From: an uncultured Jannaschia sp.
GTDB lineage: Bacteria > Pseudomonadota > Alphaproteobacteria > Rhodobacterales > Rhodobacteraceae
NCBI RefSeq assembly: GCF_947494025.1
Contig: NZ_CANLTQ010000009.1
Coordinates: 47,746-111,745, forward strand
Reading direction: 5' to 3'
Length of the DNA stretch: 64,000 bases
Shown here: positions 10,039 through 20,683 of the stretch, in pieces
Layout of the letters: every line of letters begins with the position of its first letter
How positions within the stretch are numbered: the first letter of the stretch is position 1
Notes under the pieces: generated by a model
Told to the model about the DNA's origin: nothing
Seen by the model: only the letters and a program-made list of their open reading frames with translations
The model's database searches: none
Translations under genes and position numbers: made by a program

Positions 10039-10683
10039 TCAGGCCGGCTCGGGCCTCTTCGACTTGGCCACATGCGTCGCGATCGCGTCCATCAACGGCG
10101 GCGACAGACAATCGTAGGGCTCCAGTCCGAGATACCCGAGACGGCCGCGCACCTTGTCCATCCGCTCCGGCGGCACGCCCCCCGTCTCGATGATCGACGA
10201 CACGAAGGCGGCGAATTCCGGCGGCGCCCAGCCCGAGTCCGACGACAATTCCACATGCACGAAGTCGAGGCCGTGGAACGGATGGTCCTCGCTCTCAATC
10301 CGTCCGTACATGTGCACGCCGCATTCCCGGCAGGCATGGCGCTGGATGGCCGCCGTCGGATCGACGACGTGCAGCTTATCCCCATGCGCCGTCACCTCCA
10401 CCTTGTCGCGGGAGACGACCGCGACCTGCGAGAAGTCCGCGCCCTCGGGCTTCCAGCACTTGGAGCAGCCGCAGACATGGTTGTGCGCGACCTGACCGCC
10501 GATCGTCACCTCCACCTTGTCGGTCGCGCAGTGACATTCGAGCGTTCCGCCCGCGAAGCCCGGCCGCGCGGTGCCGAGCCCGTTGTCCACATCCGGGTGG
10601 ATGCGGACGTCGCTATAGGACGGTTTCGCCGGAGACGCGGCAGCATTGCTTCCTCCGCCGAACAAGGATGACAGCAAACTCAT
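10039..10683 (-). CDS. gfa: glutathione-dependent formaldehyde-activating enzyme (S-(hydroxymethyl)glutathione synthase)
   Basis: 214 residues. Speeds formation of S-hydroxymethylglutathione from formaldehyde and glutathione, the substrate of the dehydrogenase at 652-1764. The zinc cysteines of the CENP-V/GFA fold are visible: Cys50 and Cys52 (ECHC), Cys71, Cys73 and Cys76 (CGCSKC), and Cys118 and Cys121 (CRECG). The N-terminus [21 protein letters not shown] is a low-complexity extension. Start ATG 10683-10681 follows GGGAG by six bases. It stands apart from frmA-fghA but next to the likely regulator operon. Confidence 0.92.
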   Translation of the reverse strand: MSLLSSLFGGGSNAAASPAKPSYSDVRIHPDVDNGLGTARPGFAGGTLECHCATDKVEVTIGGQVAHNHVCGCSKCWKPEGADFSQVAVVSRDKVEVTAHGDKLHVVDPTAAIQRHACRECGVHMYGRIESEDHPFHGLDFVHVELSSDSGWAPPEFAAFVSSIIETGGVPPERMDKVRGRLGYLGLEPYDCLSPPLMDAIATHVAKSKRPEPA

Positions 10684-10796
10684 TACAACTCCCCCCTGAC
10701 ACAGAACGCCGGAGGCCGAGCCTTGCCCGACGTCGCCGCCAGCGTGCCCCGCCAAAGGCGCCGCGGCAATCCGTCCGTTGGTCTAGGGTCGAGCCC

Positions 10797-12767
10797 TCAG
10801 GGGAGCCGCACGTTCAGCCCGGCGTCGAACAGGAAGACCACGCCCAGGATCACCGCTAGGACGCTGCCCACCAGCAAGCCCCGGCCCCGCGGGGAGAACG
10901 TCTCATGCTGTGCCGGAACGATCAGGAGGAGCCCGAGGAGCGCCGCCGCGGCCGCGAAGCCCGCGAACGGAATGAGCGCCACCGAGAGCAGCATCGCCGC
11001 CGGCACGGCGGCGCTGCGCGGGAGCGAACCGCGCACCGGCTCCCCGGTGACGTGCCGCGTCAGCAGGAGCTTCACGACCGACGCGGCGATGACGAGCGCC
11101 ATCGCCGTGGCGATCGTGCGCGGGAACACGGCCGCCTCCGGGTTCAGGCCCGCGCTCTGGACCAGCACGACCGCCGCGACGGCGCCGAAGGCCGCCAAGC
11201 CCACGAGATCCCAAGTCACCATCCGCCCCCCGGCACGCGGCCGGTCGAAGATGCCGGCAGGGGTGGCGTCGTCGCTGCGCCCCGCGATCCGCCGGATCTG
11301 CGGCCAGAACGGATACAGGAAGCTCAGCAATGTCAGCGCGATGATGACGAGCGAGATCGGTCGGCCGAAGAACTGACCCCAAAGGTCGCCGATGGCGCTG
11401 CCAATGGTCCAGCTCTGCACGAAGCCCTGCTCCGCGATGCTGCCGAGGATCAGCCCGAGCACGATGGGCGACGCGCCGAAGCCCCGCTTCGCGGCCAGCC
11501 ATCCGACGACGCCCAGGACAATCATGATGTAGATGTCGGAGACGCTGTTGCGGATGGCGAAGGTCCCGATCACCGTCATGAAGGCCACGACCGGGACGAG
11601 GGCGGCCTTGGGCGCCTTCAGGATCGCGCCATAGGCGAAGCGGCCGATCAGCAGGCCGACGGGCAGCATCAGGACCGTCGCGAGCAGCAGGCCGAAGATG
11701 AAGGTGTAGACGATGTCGGCGCTGCCCTGGAACAGGGTCGGGCCGGTGCGCACGCCCTGCACCAGAAGCGCGCCGAGGATCACCGCGTCGGGCGGCGTGC
11801 CGGGAATGCCAAGCACCAGCGTCGGGATGAACCCGCCGCCCACGGTCGCGTTGTTGGCGGATTCGGTGGCGACGATCCCGCCGGGGTTGCCCTCCCCGTA
11901 CTTCTCCGCACCGCGTCCGTTCCGCCGCGCCTCGGAATAGGCCACCAGACCGGCGATGGAGCCGCCCGCGCCGGGCAGCGCGCCGACCATCGTTCCGATG
12001 ACCGAGGAGCGCAGGACGTTCACGCCGTTGCGCATCAGGATCCGCGCCGCCTCCGGAAGGCGGAAGCCGCGCATGCCGCCGCCCGCCTCGTCGAGATGGC
12101 GGTCGGGCGTGGCGACGAGGTCGATCAGGACGGGGATGCAGTAGAGCCCGATCAGCGCCGAGACGGTCTCCACCCCGCCGAGCAGCACCCGCGAGCCGAA
12201 GGTGAACCGCACCTCCGCGCTGGTTTCCGACACGCCGATCGTGGCGATCAGGAGCCCGAAGCAGGCGCCGATCACGCCCTTGAGGAAGTCCCCCGTCGAG
12301 AGCGCGGCGATCAGCGACAGGCCGAATACCGCGAGCCAGAAATATTCGACCGGCCCGAAGGCCAGCGCGGCCCGCGCCAGCGGCGGAGCAAGGAACAGGA
12401 GCGCCAGCGCGCCGATCAGCCCGCCGATTACCGAGCTCAGGCACGCGATCGTGACGGCGAGGTCACCGTCGCCACGCTTGGCCATCGGGTAGCCGTCGAA
12501 GGTCGTGGCGATGGCCGAGGGCGTGCCGGGCGTGTTGAGCAGGATCGCCGCGTAGGCGCCGCCGTAGATCGCCCCGGTATAGATCGCGCCCATCAGGATG
12601 AGCGCGCTGTCGGGCGACATGGTGAAGGTCAGCGGCACGAGAACGGCGACCGCCATGGTCGCCGTCAAGCCGGGGATGGAGCCGATGATCGTCCCCGCGG
12701 CCACGCCGAGAAGCGCCAGCATCAGGTTGAACGGCGAGATGGCGTTCGCCATGAAGTCCAGCAACAC
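10797..12767 (-). CDS. tripartite tricarboxylate transporter, TctA-TctB fusion permease
   Basis: 656-residue membrane protein. Residues 1 to about 500 are a TctA permease: GSIPGLTATMAVA near the N-terminus, LLNTPGTPSAIATTFDGYPMA (about 77-97), and LPGAGGSIAG and ESANNATVGGGFIPTLVLGIPG in the second half. After a hydrophilic linker (about 490-515), four hydrophobic helices resemble TctB, normally a separate small subunit of about 150 residues. The start is a GTG at 12767-12765 just after GAGG; a TTG three bases later is equally possible. The receptor gene lies 53 bases upstream. Substrate unknown; the family carries citrate, other carboxylates and aromatic acids. Confidence 0.9.
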   Translation of the reverse strand: MLLDFMANAISPFNLMLALLGVAAGTIIGSIPGLTATMAVAVLVPLTFTMSPDSALILMGAIYTGAIYGGAYAAILLNTPGTPSAIATTFDGYPMAKRGDGDLAVTIACLSSVIGGLIGALALLFLAPPLARAALAFGPVEYFWLAVFGLSLIAALSTGDFLKGVIGACFGLLIATIGVSETSAEVRFTFGSRVLLGGVETVSALIGLYCIPVLIDLVATPDRHLDEAGGGMRGFRLPEAARILMRNGVNVLRSSVIGTMVGALPGAGGSIAGLVAYSEARRNGRGAEKYGEGNPGGIVATESANNATVGGGFIPTLVLGIPGTPPDAVILGALLVQGVRTGPTLFQGSADIVYTFIFGLLLATVLMLPVGLLIGRFAYGAILKAPKAALVPVVAFMTVIGTFAIRNSVSDIYIMIVLGVVGWLAAKRGFGASPIVLGLILGSIAEQGFVQSWTIGSAIGDLWGQFFGRPISLVIIALTLLSFLYPFWPQIRRIAGRSDDATPAGIFDRPRAGGRMVTWDLVGLAAFGAVAAVVLVQSAGLNPEAAVFPRTIATAMALVIAASVVKLLLTRHVTGEPVRGSLPRSAAVPAAMLLSVALIPFAGFAAAAALLGLLLIVPAQHETFSPRGRGLLVGSVLAVILGVVFLFDAGLNVRLP

Positions 12768-12784
12768 AATTCCTCGCGTCGAGA

Positions 12785-12809
12785 GGGCGGGGCGTGCCGC
12801 GGCCCGCCC
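12785..12809 (-). terminator. intercistronic GC hairpin between receptor and permease genes
   Basis: GGGCGGG (12785-12791) can pair with CCCGCCC (12803-12809) over an 11-base loop, in the short gap between the receptor stop and the permease start. Such hairpins often stabilise or attenuate message so that the receptor is made in excess. There is no T-run, so a role as partial terminator or 3'-end stabiliser is inferred. Confidence 0.35.
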
Positions 12810-12820
12810 CGGGGGTCAGG

Positions 12821-13771
12821 TCACTCGATGATGCCGGCCGTGCGGGCGGCGGGGAGATACTCCTCCGCCTTCTCGGCCATGAAGGCATCCATCTCCGCGC
12901 CGTAGGGCACGTCGGCCATCGCGAAGCCGCCGTCGATCATCTTCTGCTGGAACTCGGGATCGGCGTTGATCGCGGCGATCGCGTCCGAGACCTGCTGCTT
13001 GATCTCCTCCGGCGCATCCTTCGGCACGGCGATGCCGCGATAGGCGCCGGAAACGAGGTCGTAGCCCAACTCTTTGAAGGTCGGGACGTCCGGAAAGGCG
13101 GGGTGCCGTTCCTCCATCGCGACGGCGAGCATCCGCACCTCGTCGCCCTGCGCGCTGCCGACGGTCGTGTAGCCCCATTCCGCGGTCACCTGTCCGCCGA
13201 GCAGAGCGGTCACGGCCGAGCCGGTGCCGTCGAAGGCGACGTAGGTCGTCTCGATCCCGGCCATCTCGTCGAACTGCAACTGCGCGAGGTGGTTCGCCGA
13301 GCCCTTGCCGGAGCCCGAGAAGATCACCTGTTTCGGATTGGCCTTCGCCTGCTCGATCAACTGGTCGAGGGTCTCGATTTCGCTGTCGGCCCGCACGAGG
13401 ATCGCGTCGGGCGTGTAGTGGAACCAGTAGACCGCGGCGAGATCCTCGGTCTCGAAGCCGACATTGCCCTGCTTCGGCTTGACGATGATGTGGGGCAGGT
13501 TGACGCCCATGATGACCGAGCCGTCCTCCGCCATCGAATTGAGCTGCGCCCAGCCGACCGCGCCGCCGCCGCCGGGCTGGTAAGAGACGACCAGCTGCTC
13601 GCCGAAGTGGTCCTGGAAGTAGGGTTGCTGGAGCCGCGCCGTGATATCGGATTCGCCGCCCGGCCCGAACGGGATGATGTAGTCGACACTGCCGGACGGG
13701 AAGTCCTGCGCGTGGGCCACGCCGACCGCGAGGATGGCGGCGGCCGCGTGCGTGAGGATGGTGCGTATCAT
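12821..13771 (-). CDS. tripartite tricarboxylate transporter substrate-binding protein (TctC/Bug family)
   Basis: 316 residues with a signal peptide (MIRTILTHAAAAILAVGVAHA), exported to the periplasm. Family features are VDYIIPFGPGGESDITAR near residue 30, the conserved PGGGGAVGW loop (about 66-74), and SGSGKGSANH. Start ATG 13771 follows GGGAG by eight bases; the longer frame upstream lacks a signal peptide. Organised with the fused TctA-TctB permease as one operon, receptor first. Bug receptors bind carboxylates; the ligand cannot be read from sequence. Confidence 0.92.
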   Translation of the reverse strand: MIRTILTHAAAAILAVGVAHAQDFPSGSVDYIIPFGPGGESDITARLQQPYFQDHFGEQLVVSYQPGGGGAVGWAQLNSMAEDGSVIMGVNLPHIIVKPKQGNVGFETEDLAAVYWFHYTPDAILVRADSEIETLDQLIEQAKANPKQVIFSGSGKGSANHLAQLQFDEMAGIETTYVAFDGTGSAVTALLGGQVTAEWGYTTVGSAQGDEVRMLAVAMEERHPAFPDVPTFKELGYDLVSGAYRGIAVPKDAPEEIKQQVSDAIAAINADPEFQQKMIDGGFAMADVPYGAEMDAFMAEKAEEYLPAARTAGIIE

Positions 13772-13870
13772 GGTATCTCTCCCTTTCTCCCTGTCCGCCG
13801 CACGTCCGCGCGGACCGATCGCTCCGTCACCTTGGGAAAAACGCGCCCGGATGACCACGGGTTTCTTGGA

Positions 13871-15277
13871 TCACGCTTCCGAAAGCTCCCGGTAGAGCGC
13901 GGCGTATTCCTCGGCCGAGCGGTCCCAGCCCACGGGCTGGCGCATGGCGTTGCGCTGCATCCGGCGCCAGACCTCCGGCTGGGCGTGGAGCGCGCAGAGC
14001 CGCGCGAGGGCGCGGCCGAGCGCGTCGGACGTGATCGGGAACACCTGCAGTCCCGTGGCCACGCCCGCTCGCAGACCGGCCGGCGTGGCCGGGATCACCG
14101 TATCGGCAAGCCCGCCGGTCAGCGTGACGACCGGGATCGTGCCGTGCAGCAACCCGTAAAGCTGTGTCAGGCCGCAGGGCTCGAACCGGGACGGCACGAG
14201 GATCGCGTCGCCCCCGGCGACCAGCATCCGCGACAGCGCCTCGTCGTAGCCCAGACGCACGGCGACGTTCGGATCCCCGGCCGCGCGCTCGAAGGCCAGC
14301 TCCAGATCGGCCGCGCCGCTGCCCAGAAGCGCGAGCTGGCCGCCGTTCTCGAGGAGCGCGGGGAGCGCCTCCAGAAGCAGGTCGAGCCCTTTCTGCTCCG
14401 TCATGCGGGAGACGACGACGCAGAGCGGCCCCGTCGCCTCCGGCAGGTCCATCTCGGCGCGGATGCGGGCCTTGTGCCTCGCCTTGCCGGAGGCGAGGCG
14501 GAAGGGGGGCGCCCAGTCCGCGAGGTCGACGCCGTTCAGGATGCCCGAAAGACGGTCCTGCCGGGCCCTGAGCACGCCGTCGAGGCCCATCCCGAACTCC
14601 GGCGTCAGGAGCTCCGCCGCGTAGGTCGGGCTGACCGTGGTGATCCGGTCGGCCCAGACCAGCCCGGCCTTGAGCGCGCCGATCTGCCCCCAGTACTCGA
14701 AGCCTTCGGGCGTCATCCCGGACCGGGGCAAGCCGAGCGCGTCGAGGCGATCGACGGGCACGAGGCCCTGGAACGCGACGTTGTGGATGGTCTGCACGAT
14801 GCCCGCCGGGGCGTCGGGAAAGCGGTCGCGCAGATAGACGGGGGCGAGCCCGGCCTGCCAGTCGTGGCAATGCAGGATGTCGGGCCGCCAGCCATCGGCC
14901 CCCCGTGCCGCGATCTCCGCCGCCGCAAGGCACAGGGCGGCGAAGCGTTCCGGATTGTCGGGCCAGTCCCGCCCGTCCGGGCCGAGATAGATCTGTCCCG
15001 GCCGGTCGAAGAGATGCGGCGCATCGAGGACGAGAAGATCGAGCGCATCCGTCCGAGCTGCAAGCACGCAGGCCGGCCCGCCGAAGAGCGCGTCCGACCG
15101 CCAGACCGCCCGCGCCTTCCCGATCCCCGCCATCACCTGCGGATAGCCCGGCAGCAGGGTCCGCATCCGAAGGCCGAGCGGGCGGAGTGCCCCGGGCAGC
15201 GCGCCGGCCACGTCGGCGAGCCCGCCGGTCTTGACCAACGGGGCGCATTCGGAGGCGACGGACAGGATCTCCGTCAT
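13871..15277 (-). CDS. glgA: glycogen synthase (ADP-glucose-dependent GT5)
   Basis: 468 residues, close to the usual 475. Transfers glucose from ADP-glucose to growing alpha-1,4-glucan. Visible are the ADP-glucose motif [14 protein letters not shown] (about residue 15), HCHDWQAGL, the donor-site stretch [12 protein letters not shown], and [14 protein letters not shown] containing the catalytic Glu and neighbouring Cys typical of bacterial GlgA, followed by TGGLADTV. Its ATG (15277-15275) overlaps the glgC stop as ATGA, so the enzymes for making and using ADP-glucose are co-translated. Branching enzyme and glycogen phosphorylase genes are not in the window. Confidence 0.95.
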   Translation of the reverse strand: MTEILSVASECAPLVKTGGLADVAGALPGALRPLGLRMRTLLPGYPQVMAGIGKARAVWRSDALFGGPACVLAARTDALDLLVLDAPHLFDRPGQIYLGPDGRDWPDNPERFAALCLAAAEIAARGADGWRPDILHCHDWQAGLAPVYLRDRFPDAPAGIVQTIHNVAFQGLVPVDRLDALGLPRSGMTPEGFEYWGQIGALKAGLVWADRITTVSPTYAAELLTPEFGMGLDGVLRARQDRLSGILNGVDLADWAPPFRLASGKARHKARIRAEMDLPEATGPLCVVVSRMTEQKGLDLLLEALPALLENGGQLALLGSGAADLELAFERAAGDPNVAVRLGYDEALSRMLVAGGDAILVPSRFEPCGLTQLYGLLHGTIPVVTLTGGLADTVIPATPAGLRAGVATGLQVFPITSDALGRALARLCALHAQPEVWRRMQRNAMRQPVGWDRSAEEYAALYRELSEA

Positions 15278-16530
15278 CCGGCGCGCCGGTCCAGCATGGA
15301 CTGGGTGATCAGCGTCACGCCCGCCTCGGTGACGCGGAACCACCTGCGGTCCTCCTCCGGATCTTCTCCGACGACGAGGCCTTCGGGAATGACGACCCCC
15401 CGGTCGACCACGCAATCGGTCAGCCGCGCCGAACGCTGCACCACCACGTCGGGAAGCGCGACCACGCGGGTCAGGGCGGCGTAGGAATTGGTGTGGACGC
15501 GCGTAAAGAGCAGCGACTCGCGCACCTCCGTTCCCGAGATGATGCAGCCGCCCGACACCATCGAGGAAATGGCAAGGCCGCGGCGGCATTCCTCGTCGTG
15601 GATGAACTTCGCGGGCGGGACGGATTCCGAATAGGTCCAGATCGGCCAGTTCGTGTCCCACAGGTCGAGGTCGGGATTGAAGTCGGTCAGGTCGATATTC
15701 GCCTTCCAGTAGGCGTCCACCGTGCCGACGTCGCGCCAGTAGGCGGGGGCGTCGGGAGAATGTTTCACGCAGCTCTCGGAAAAGCGGTGCGCCATCGCCT
15801 TGCCGTTCTTCACGATGTACGGGATCAGGTCTCCGCCGAAATCATGCTTGCTGTCGGCGTCGTCGGCATCCTTCCGCAGCAGGTCGCGCAGGAAATCCCA
15901 CCGGAACACGTAGATGCCCATCGAGGCGAGGGTGATGTCGGGATCGTCCGGCGTGCCCGGCGGATCGGCGGGCTTCTCGAGAAAGCTCGTGACCCGGTCG
16001 GTCTCGTCGATGGCCATGACCCCGAAGGCCGAGGCCTCGTGCCGCGGAACGGTAAGGCAGCCCACGGTCACGTCCGCGCCGCTCTCGACGTGCTGGCGCA
16101 GCATGACCTCGTAATCCATCTTGTAGATGTGGTCGCCGGCCAGCACCACAACGTAGTCCACGTCGTAGCTGTCGACGATGTCGATGTTCTGGAACACCGC
16201 GTCGGCCGTACCCCTGTACCAGTGCACCTCGTCCACGCGCTGCGAGGCGGGCAAGACGTCGAGATATTCGTTGCGCTCGGCCCGGAAGAAGTTCCAACCG
16301 CGCTGGCAGTGGCGGATCAGGCTGTGCGCCTTGTACTGCGTCGCGATGGCCATCTTGCGGATGCCGGAATTGAGCGCGTTGGACAGCGCGAAGTCCACGA
16401 TCCGGGCCTTGCCCCCGAAAGGCACCGCGGGCTTGGCGCGGATGTCGGTCAGCTCCTTCAGGCGGCTCCCCCGTCCGCCGGCCAGAACGAACGCCATCGT
16501 GCGCGCCGTCAATCTTTGGGATGGTCCCAT
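15274..16530 (-). CDS. glgC: glucose-1-phosphate adenylyltransferase
   Basis: 418 residues. Makes ADP-glucose from glucose-1-phosphate and ATP, the regulated step of glycogen synthesis. Shows the nucleotide signature [20 protein letters not shown] (about 16-35), the catalytic region [14 protein letters not shown], the sugar-phosphate motifs FLEKPAD and [19 protein letters not shown], and a C-terminal beta-helix. Start ATG 16530 follows GGGAG. First gene of the glgCA pair. Allosteric ligands in related alphaproteobacteria are usually fructose-6-phosphate and pyruvate; this is family knowledge. Confidence 0.96.
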   Translation of the reverse strand: MGPSQRLTARTMAFVLAGGRGSRLKELTDIRAKPAVPFGGKARIVDFALSNALNSGIRKMAIATQYKAHSLIRHCQRGWNFFRAERNEYLDVLPASQRVDEVHWYRGTADAVFQNIDIVDSYDVDYVVVLAGDHIYKMDYEVMLRQHVESGADVTVGCLTVPRHEASAFGVMAIDETDRVTSFLEKPADPPGTPDDPDITLASMGIYVFRWDFLRDLLRKDADDADSKHDFGGDLIPYIVKNGKAMAHRFSESCVKHSPDAPAYWRDVGTVDAYWKANIDLTDFNPDLDLWDTNWPIWTYSESVPPAKFIHDEECRRGLAISSMVSGGCIISGTEVRESLLFTRVHTNSYAALTRVVALPDVVVQRSARLTDCVVDRGVVIPEGLVVGEDPEEDRRWFRVTEAGVTLITQSMLDRRAG

Positions 16531-16734
16531 CTCGTCTCTCCCTCTTCGGGCCGCGGCCCGCTCCGGCTCCAGCTTGGCGCAGCGAAGCCCGCCGCGTCCA
16601 CAATAGATGTCCCTCCGGGCGGTACGACCTTCGCATCGGACGCCTCGAGCCTGTGCCCTGCCGCACGGCGCGGCGGTTGAAACCGGCGGCCGGCGGGACG
16701 AGATCGGAAAGACGCGTCAGAAGGAGCTTCGGGC

Positions 16735-17733
16735 ATGCGCCATTCCGTCCTCGACCTCGCGCCGGTGCCCGAAGGGGCCGATGCCGGCACCGCAATCGCC
16801 AACAGCGTCGACCTGGCACGACACGCCGAGCGATGGGGCTATGCCCGCTACTGGCTGGCCGAACACCACAACATGCCGGGCATCGCCTCGGCCGCGACCT
16901 CGGTCCTGATCGGCCACATCGCGGATGCCACGTCGCGCATCCGGGTCGGCGCGGGGGGCATCATGCTGCCGAACCACGCGCCGCTGGCCATCGCCGAGCA
17001 GTTCGGCACGCTCGCGACGATTCATCCGGACCGCATCGATCTCGGCCTCGGCCGCGCGCCCGGCGGCGACCTCGCCGTGGCCCGGGCGCTGCGGCGCGGG
17101 CTGGAGGCCGACCGCTTCCCGGAGGACGTGGTCGAGCTGATCGGCTATTTCGGCGACGCGCAGCCGGGCGCCCCCGTGCGAGCGCATCCCGGCGAGGGGA
17201 CGCATGTGCCCATCTGGATCCTCGGCTCCAGCCTTTACGGCGCGCAGCTCGCGGCGCATTTGGGCCTGCCCTACGCTTTCGCCTCGCATTTCGCACCCGA
17301 CGCGCTGGAGCAGGCGGTGGCGATCTACCGCGAGCGGTTCCAGCCCTCCGCGCAGCTCGACCGGCCGCGTTTCATGCTGGCCGCCAACGTCTTCGCCGCC
17401 GACACGGATGCCGAGGGGCGCCGTCTGCGGACCTCGATGCAACAGGCCTTCGCGCGCCTCCGCACCGGGCAGCCGGGCAAGCTGCCCGCGCCGGTGGACG
17501 ACATCGAGGCCGCGATTGGGCAGGACATGACCCGCGCGGTCGATCACGCGCTGCGGATCTCGGCCGTGGGCTCGCCGGAAACGGTGCGGAGCCAGCTCGA
17601 CGCGATGATCCGGCGCTACGCCCCCGACGAGCTGATCCTGACCGGACAAATCCACGACCACGCCGCCCGCCTGCGCTCCTTCGAGATCGCGGCGGAGGTG
17701 CTGGGCGATCTGGAGGCGGACGAAGCGGCCTGA
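16735..17733 (+). CDS. LLM class flavin-dependent oxidoreductase (YhbW-like)
   Basis: 332-residue luciferase-like monooxygenase with a TIM-barrel fold. Family marks are [20 protein letters not shown] (about 40-59), [25 protein letters not shown] and [11 protein letters not shown]. This subgroup includes YhbW and other MsnO8-type proteins of unknown substrate that probably use reduced FMN. Start ATG 16735 has GGAG nine bases upstream. It is monocistronic, divergent from glgC across about 200 bases and convergent with the opp operon. Nothing nearby suggests a substrate. Confidence 0.88.
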   Translation: MRHSVLDLAPVPEGADAGTAIANSVDLARHAERWGYARYWLAEHHNMPGIASAATSVLIGHIADATSRIRVGAGGIMLPNHAPLAIAEQFGTLATIHPDRIDLGLGRAPGGDLAVARALRRGLEADRFPEDVVELIGYFGDAQPGAPVRAHPGEGTHVPIWILGSSLYGAQLAAHLGLPYAFASHFAPDALEQAVAIYRERFQPSAQLDRPRFMLAANVFAADTDAEGRRLRTSMQQAFARLRTGQPGKLPAPVDDIEAAIGQDMTRAVDHALRISAVGSPETVRSQLDAMIRRYAPDELILTGQIHDHAARLRSFEIAAEVLGDLEADEAA

Positions 17734-17773
17734 GAGCGCCCGACCGGGACGGGCCGTGCGCAGAGGCGACCAA

Positions 17774-17802
17774 GGGCCGTCTGACAGCCTTCAGACAGGC
17801 CC
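17774..17802. terminator. hairpin at the 3' junction of two convergent genes
   Basis: GGGCC-GTCTGA (17774-17784) pairs with TCAGAC-A-GGCCC (17791-17802) around a six-base loop, with a single bulged A: 11 base pairs in all. It overlaps the stop codon of the minus-strand oppF gene and sits 40 bases past the plus-strand monooxygenase stop, so it may end transcription from both sides. No T-run. Confidence 0.45.
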
Positions 17803-18786
17803 GCCCCGGTCGTGGTACGGGCAGGCGACGCGATGGTCCGGCGCCTCCTCGACGAGCGGGGGGCGCGCCGTGGCGCAGTCGGGCCGCGCGATCGGGCAGC
17901 GTGTGCGGAAGACGCAGCCCGAGGGCGGGTTCAGGGGCGACGGCAGCTCGCCCTCCAGCACCGGGCGCGACCGCGCGCGTTCGCGCACCGGATCGGGGAT
18001 CGGCACGGAGGCGATGAGTGCCCTGGTGTAGGGATGCCGCGGATCGGCGACGAGCGCGGCCGCCGGCGCCGTCTCCACGATGCGGCCGAGATACATGACC
18101 GCGATCCGGGTCGAGATGTGCCGAACCACGCTCAGATCGTGGGCGATGAAGAGCATCGACAGCCCCATGTCGCGCTGAAGCCCTGCCAGAAGGTTCACCA
18201 CCTGCGCCTGCACGCTGACGTCGAGGGCACTGACCGGCTCGTCGCAGATCAGGAGTTCCGGCTTGGTGATGAGGGCGCGGGCGATGCCGATGCGCTGGCA
18301 CTGGCCGCCGGAGAACTCGTGCGGATAACGGTTCACGAGGTTCGGCAGCAATCCGACCCGCTCCATCATCTCGCCGACGCGGGTCCGCCGTTCCTTCGCC
18401 GAAAGGTCGGTATGGGTGGCGAGCGGCTCGGCCACGATCTGGCCCACGTTCATTCGCGGGTTGAGCGCGGCGAGCGGATCCTGGAACACCATCTGCACCT
18501 CGCGGCCGAGCTTGCGTCGGCCGGCGGGGTCGAGCGCGGTGACGTCGCGCCCCTTCCACATCACGCGGCCCCCCGTCGCCGGAACCGTGCCGATCACCGC
18601 GCGGGCGAGCGTGGACTTGCCCGATCCGCTCTCCCCCACGAGGCCCAGCGTCTCGCCCCGCTGGAGCACGAGATCGGCCTTCGACACGGCCTGCAGCCCC
18701 GCGGGCTTCGTCCAGGGCCAGGCGCCGCGGGGCATGACCGGAAACGTCACGTCGAGCCCTTCGACGGACAAAAGCGGCGCGGTCAC
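17791..18786 (-). CDS. oppF: oligopeptide/dipeptide ABC transporter ATP-binding protein (OppF type)
   Basis: 331 residues. Walker [10 protein letters not shown] (about residue 50), Q-loop [14 protein letters not shown], signature [16 protein letters not shown], Walker [13 protein letters not shown], then H-loop FIAHDL. The C-terminal oligopeptide-ABC extension is present: [12 protein letters not shown], with cysteines that in related proteins bind an Fe-S cluster. The start is a GTG at 18786-18784 overlapping the oppD stop (GTGA); the open frame upstream is not family sequence. Last gene of the opp operon. Confidence 0.93.
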   Translation of the reverse strand: MTAPLLSVEGLDVTFPVMPRGAWPWTKPAGLQAVSKADLVLQRGETLGLVGESGSGKSTLARAVIGTVPATGGRVMWKGRDVTALDPAGRRKLGREVQMVFQDPLAALNPRMNVGQIVAEPLATHTDLSAKERRTRVGEMMERVGLLPNLVNRYPHEFSGGQCQRIGIARALITKPELLICDEPVSALDVSVQAQVVNLLAGLQRDMGLSMLFIAHDLSVVRHISTRIAVMYLGRIVETAPAAALVADPRHPYTRALIASVPIPDPVRERARSRPVLEGELPSPLNPPSGCVFRTRCPIARPDCATARPPLVEEAPDHRVACPYHDRGGPV

Positions 18787-19769
18787 GACACTTCTTTCGG
18801 ATCGGCCCAGCAGGCGCGGAGCCGGTCCTCTGCGTGCGGCACGAGCGGCGGCATCCGCACGCAGGTATCCCGCACGAGCGGACAGCGCGCCTGAAACGGG
18901 CAGCCCTCGGGCAGGTTCGACAGGTCCGGCGGGTCGCCCGGGATCGTCTCCAGCGCGTCCTGCGGCACGTCGAGGCGCGGTACCGCCGCCAGAAGCCCCG
19001 CCGTGTAGGGATGCGAGGGGTCCGCGAAGACCGCGTCGGTCGGGCCGGATTCCATCACCCGGCCGCCGTACATCACCATCGTGCGCTCGCAGGCCCCGGC
19101 CACGACGCCGAGATCGTGGGTAATGAGGATAATGGCCGTGTCGAACTCCCGGCGGATGTCGGCGAGCAGGTCCATGATCTGCGCTTGCACCGTCACGTCG
19201 AGCGCGGTCGTCGGCTCGTCCGCGATCAGGAGCGCGGGGCGGCACAGGAGCGCCATCGCGATCATGATCCGCTGCCGCATGCCGCCGGAGAATTCGTGCG
19301 GATACATCGCGAGCCGCCCCTCCGCGTCGGGAATGCGGACCGCCTCCAGCATCCGCGCGCTTTCCTGCAACGCCGCGCGCTTCGACAGGCCGCGATGCAG
19401 GGTCAGCACCTCGGCCATCTGCGTGCCCACGCGGAGATAGGGATTGAGGGAGGTCATCGGGTCCTGGAAGATCATCGCCATCCGCTCGGCCCGGAGCGTA
19501 TTGAGCTTGCCTTCCGGCAGGCCGAGGATCTCCTGCCCTTCGAGCTTCGCGGACCCCGCCGCGCGCCCGTTCCGGGCCAGAAGCCCGAGGATCGCGAAGG
19601 CGAGTTGCGTCTTTCCGGATCCGCTTTCGCCCACGATGGCGAGCGTCTCGCCGCGCCGGAGGCCGAGCGAGATGCCGTTCACCGCATTCACGGTCCCGTC
19701 CGGCGTGTCGAAGGTCACGGTCAGGTCGGTCACGTCGAGCAACGCGGAGGTCGTGTCAGGCGCGGGCAT
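18783..19769 (-). CDS. oppD: oligopeptide/dipeptide ABC transporter ATP-binding protein (OppD type)
   Basis: 328 residues. Walker [24 protein letters not shown], signature [16 protein letters not shown], Walker [20 protein letters not shown] and the C-terminal motif [13 protein letters not shown]. Powers import together with OppF. The ATG at 19769-19767 shares one base with the oppC stop (TGATG), and its own stop overlaps the oppF GTG. The tight coupling suggests equal production of both ATPases. Confidence 0.93.
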   Translation of the reverse strand: MPAPDTTSALLDVTDLTVTFDTPDGTVNAVNGISLGLRRGETLAIVGESGSGKTQLAFAILGLLARNGRAAGSAKLEGQEILGLPEGKLNTLRAERMAMIFQDPMTSLNPYLRVGTQMAEVLTLHRGLSKRAALQESARMLEAVRIPDAEGRLAMYPHEFSGGMRQRIMIAMALLCRPALLIADEPTTALDVTVQAQIMDLLADIRREFDTAIILITHDLGVVAGACERTMVMYGGRVMESGPTDAVFADPSHPYTAGLLAAVPRLDVPQDALETIPGDPPDLSNLPEGCPFQARCPLVRDTCVRMPPLVPHAEDRLRACWADPKEVS

Positions 19770-20683
19770 CAGCGATCCTTCGGGTCGAGCGCGTCGCGCA
19801 GGCCGTCGCCGATGAAGAAGAAGGCGAAAAGCCCGGCCACGAAGAAGCCGAGCGGGAAGAGGAGTTGCCAAGAGGTGCCGTTGCGCATCTCCGCCGCGCC
19901 GTCGTTGATCAGCGCCCCCCAGGAGGTCAGGGGCTCCTGCACGCCGAGGCCGAGGAAGGAGATGAAACTCTCGTAGATGATCATCGAGGGCACGAGCAGC
20001 GTCGCGTAGACGATGATCACGCCAAGCAGGTTCGGCACGATGTGGCGCAGGATGATACGGAACGGATGCACGCCGGTGGCGATGGCGGCCTCCACGAACT
20101 CCTTGCCGCGGAGCGCCAGCGTCTGCCCCCGTGCGATCCGCGCCATGTCGAGCCAGGAGATGAGCCCGATGCCGACGAAGAGCATCAGGATCGAGCGGCC
20201 GAACACCACGAGGAGCAGGATCAGCACGAACATGTAGGGGATCGACATGAGCACGTCGACGACGCGCATCATCGCCCCGTCCACCCGACCGCCGAAATAG
20301 CCCGCCACCGAACCGTAGAGCGTGCCGACCACGACCGCGATGAGCGCGCCGACGATGCCGACCATGAGCGAGATCTGCGTGCCCTGCACCGTGCGCGCGA
20401 AAAGATCGCGTCCGAGCTGATCGGTGCCGAACCAGTGCCCCGTCTCGAGCGAGGGCCGGCCCATCGTCTCGACCGAGCCGAGCACGGCCCAGTCGATCTC
20501 CTCGTAATCCCAGGGCGCGATCCACGGGCCCAGGAGCGCGAAGGCCGCGATGAGGGCGAGCACGACGAGCCCCGCCACTGCGGCGCGGTTGCGGAAGAAC
20601 CGGCGACGCGCATCGGCCCACAGGCTGCGCCCCTTCGGCGCGGTGGCGAGCGCGCTCGCATCGGAAAGGGTTGCGGTGCGCAT
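19769..20683 (-). CDS. oppC: oligopeptide/dipeptide ABC transporter permease (OppC type)
   Basis: 304-residue inner-membrane permease. The N-terminal OppC_N segment with one helix ([20 protein letters not shown]) is followed by [22 protein letters not shown], then five membrane helices and the EAA loop [21 protein letters not shown] that contacts the ATPases. Coupled to oppB and oppD by TGATG overlaps at both ends. It ends [12 protein letters not shown], the usual OppC C-terminus. Confidence 0.94.
   Translation of the reverse strand: MRTATLSDASALATAPKGRSLWADARRRFFRNRAAVAGLVVLALIAAFALLGPWIAPWDYEEIDWAVLGSVETMGRPSLETGHWFGTDQLGRDLFARTVQGTQISLMVGIVGALIAVVVGTLYGSVAGYFGGRVDGAMMRVVDVLMSIPYMFVLILLLVVFGRSILMLFVGIGLISWLDMARIARGQTLALRGKEFVEAAIATGVHPFRIILRHIVPNLLGVIIVYATLLVPSMIIYESFISFLGLGVQEPLTSWGALINDGAAEMRNGTSWQLLFPLGFFVAGLFAFFFIGDGLRDALDPKDR

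Noticed and set aside
10905..12905. Long plus-strand frame opposite the TctA-TctB gene
   Set aside because: Arg/Asp/His-rich translation without motifs, a typical antisense shadow in GC-rich DNA. Similar shadows opposite the opp, TRAP, glg and UdgX genes were dropped for the same reason.
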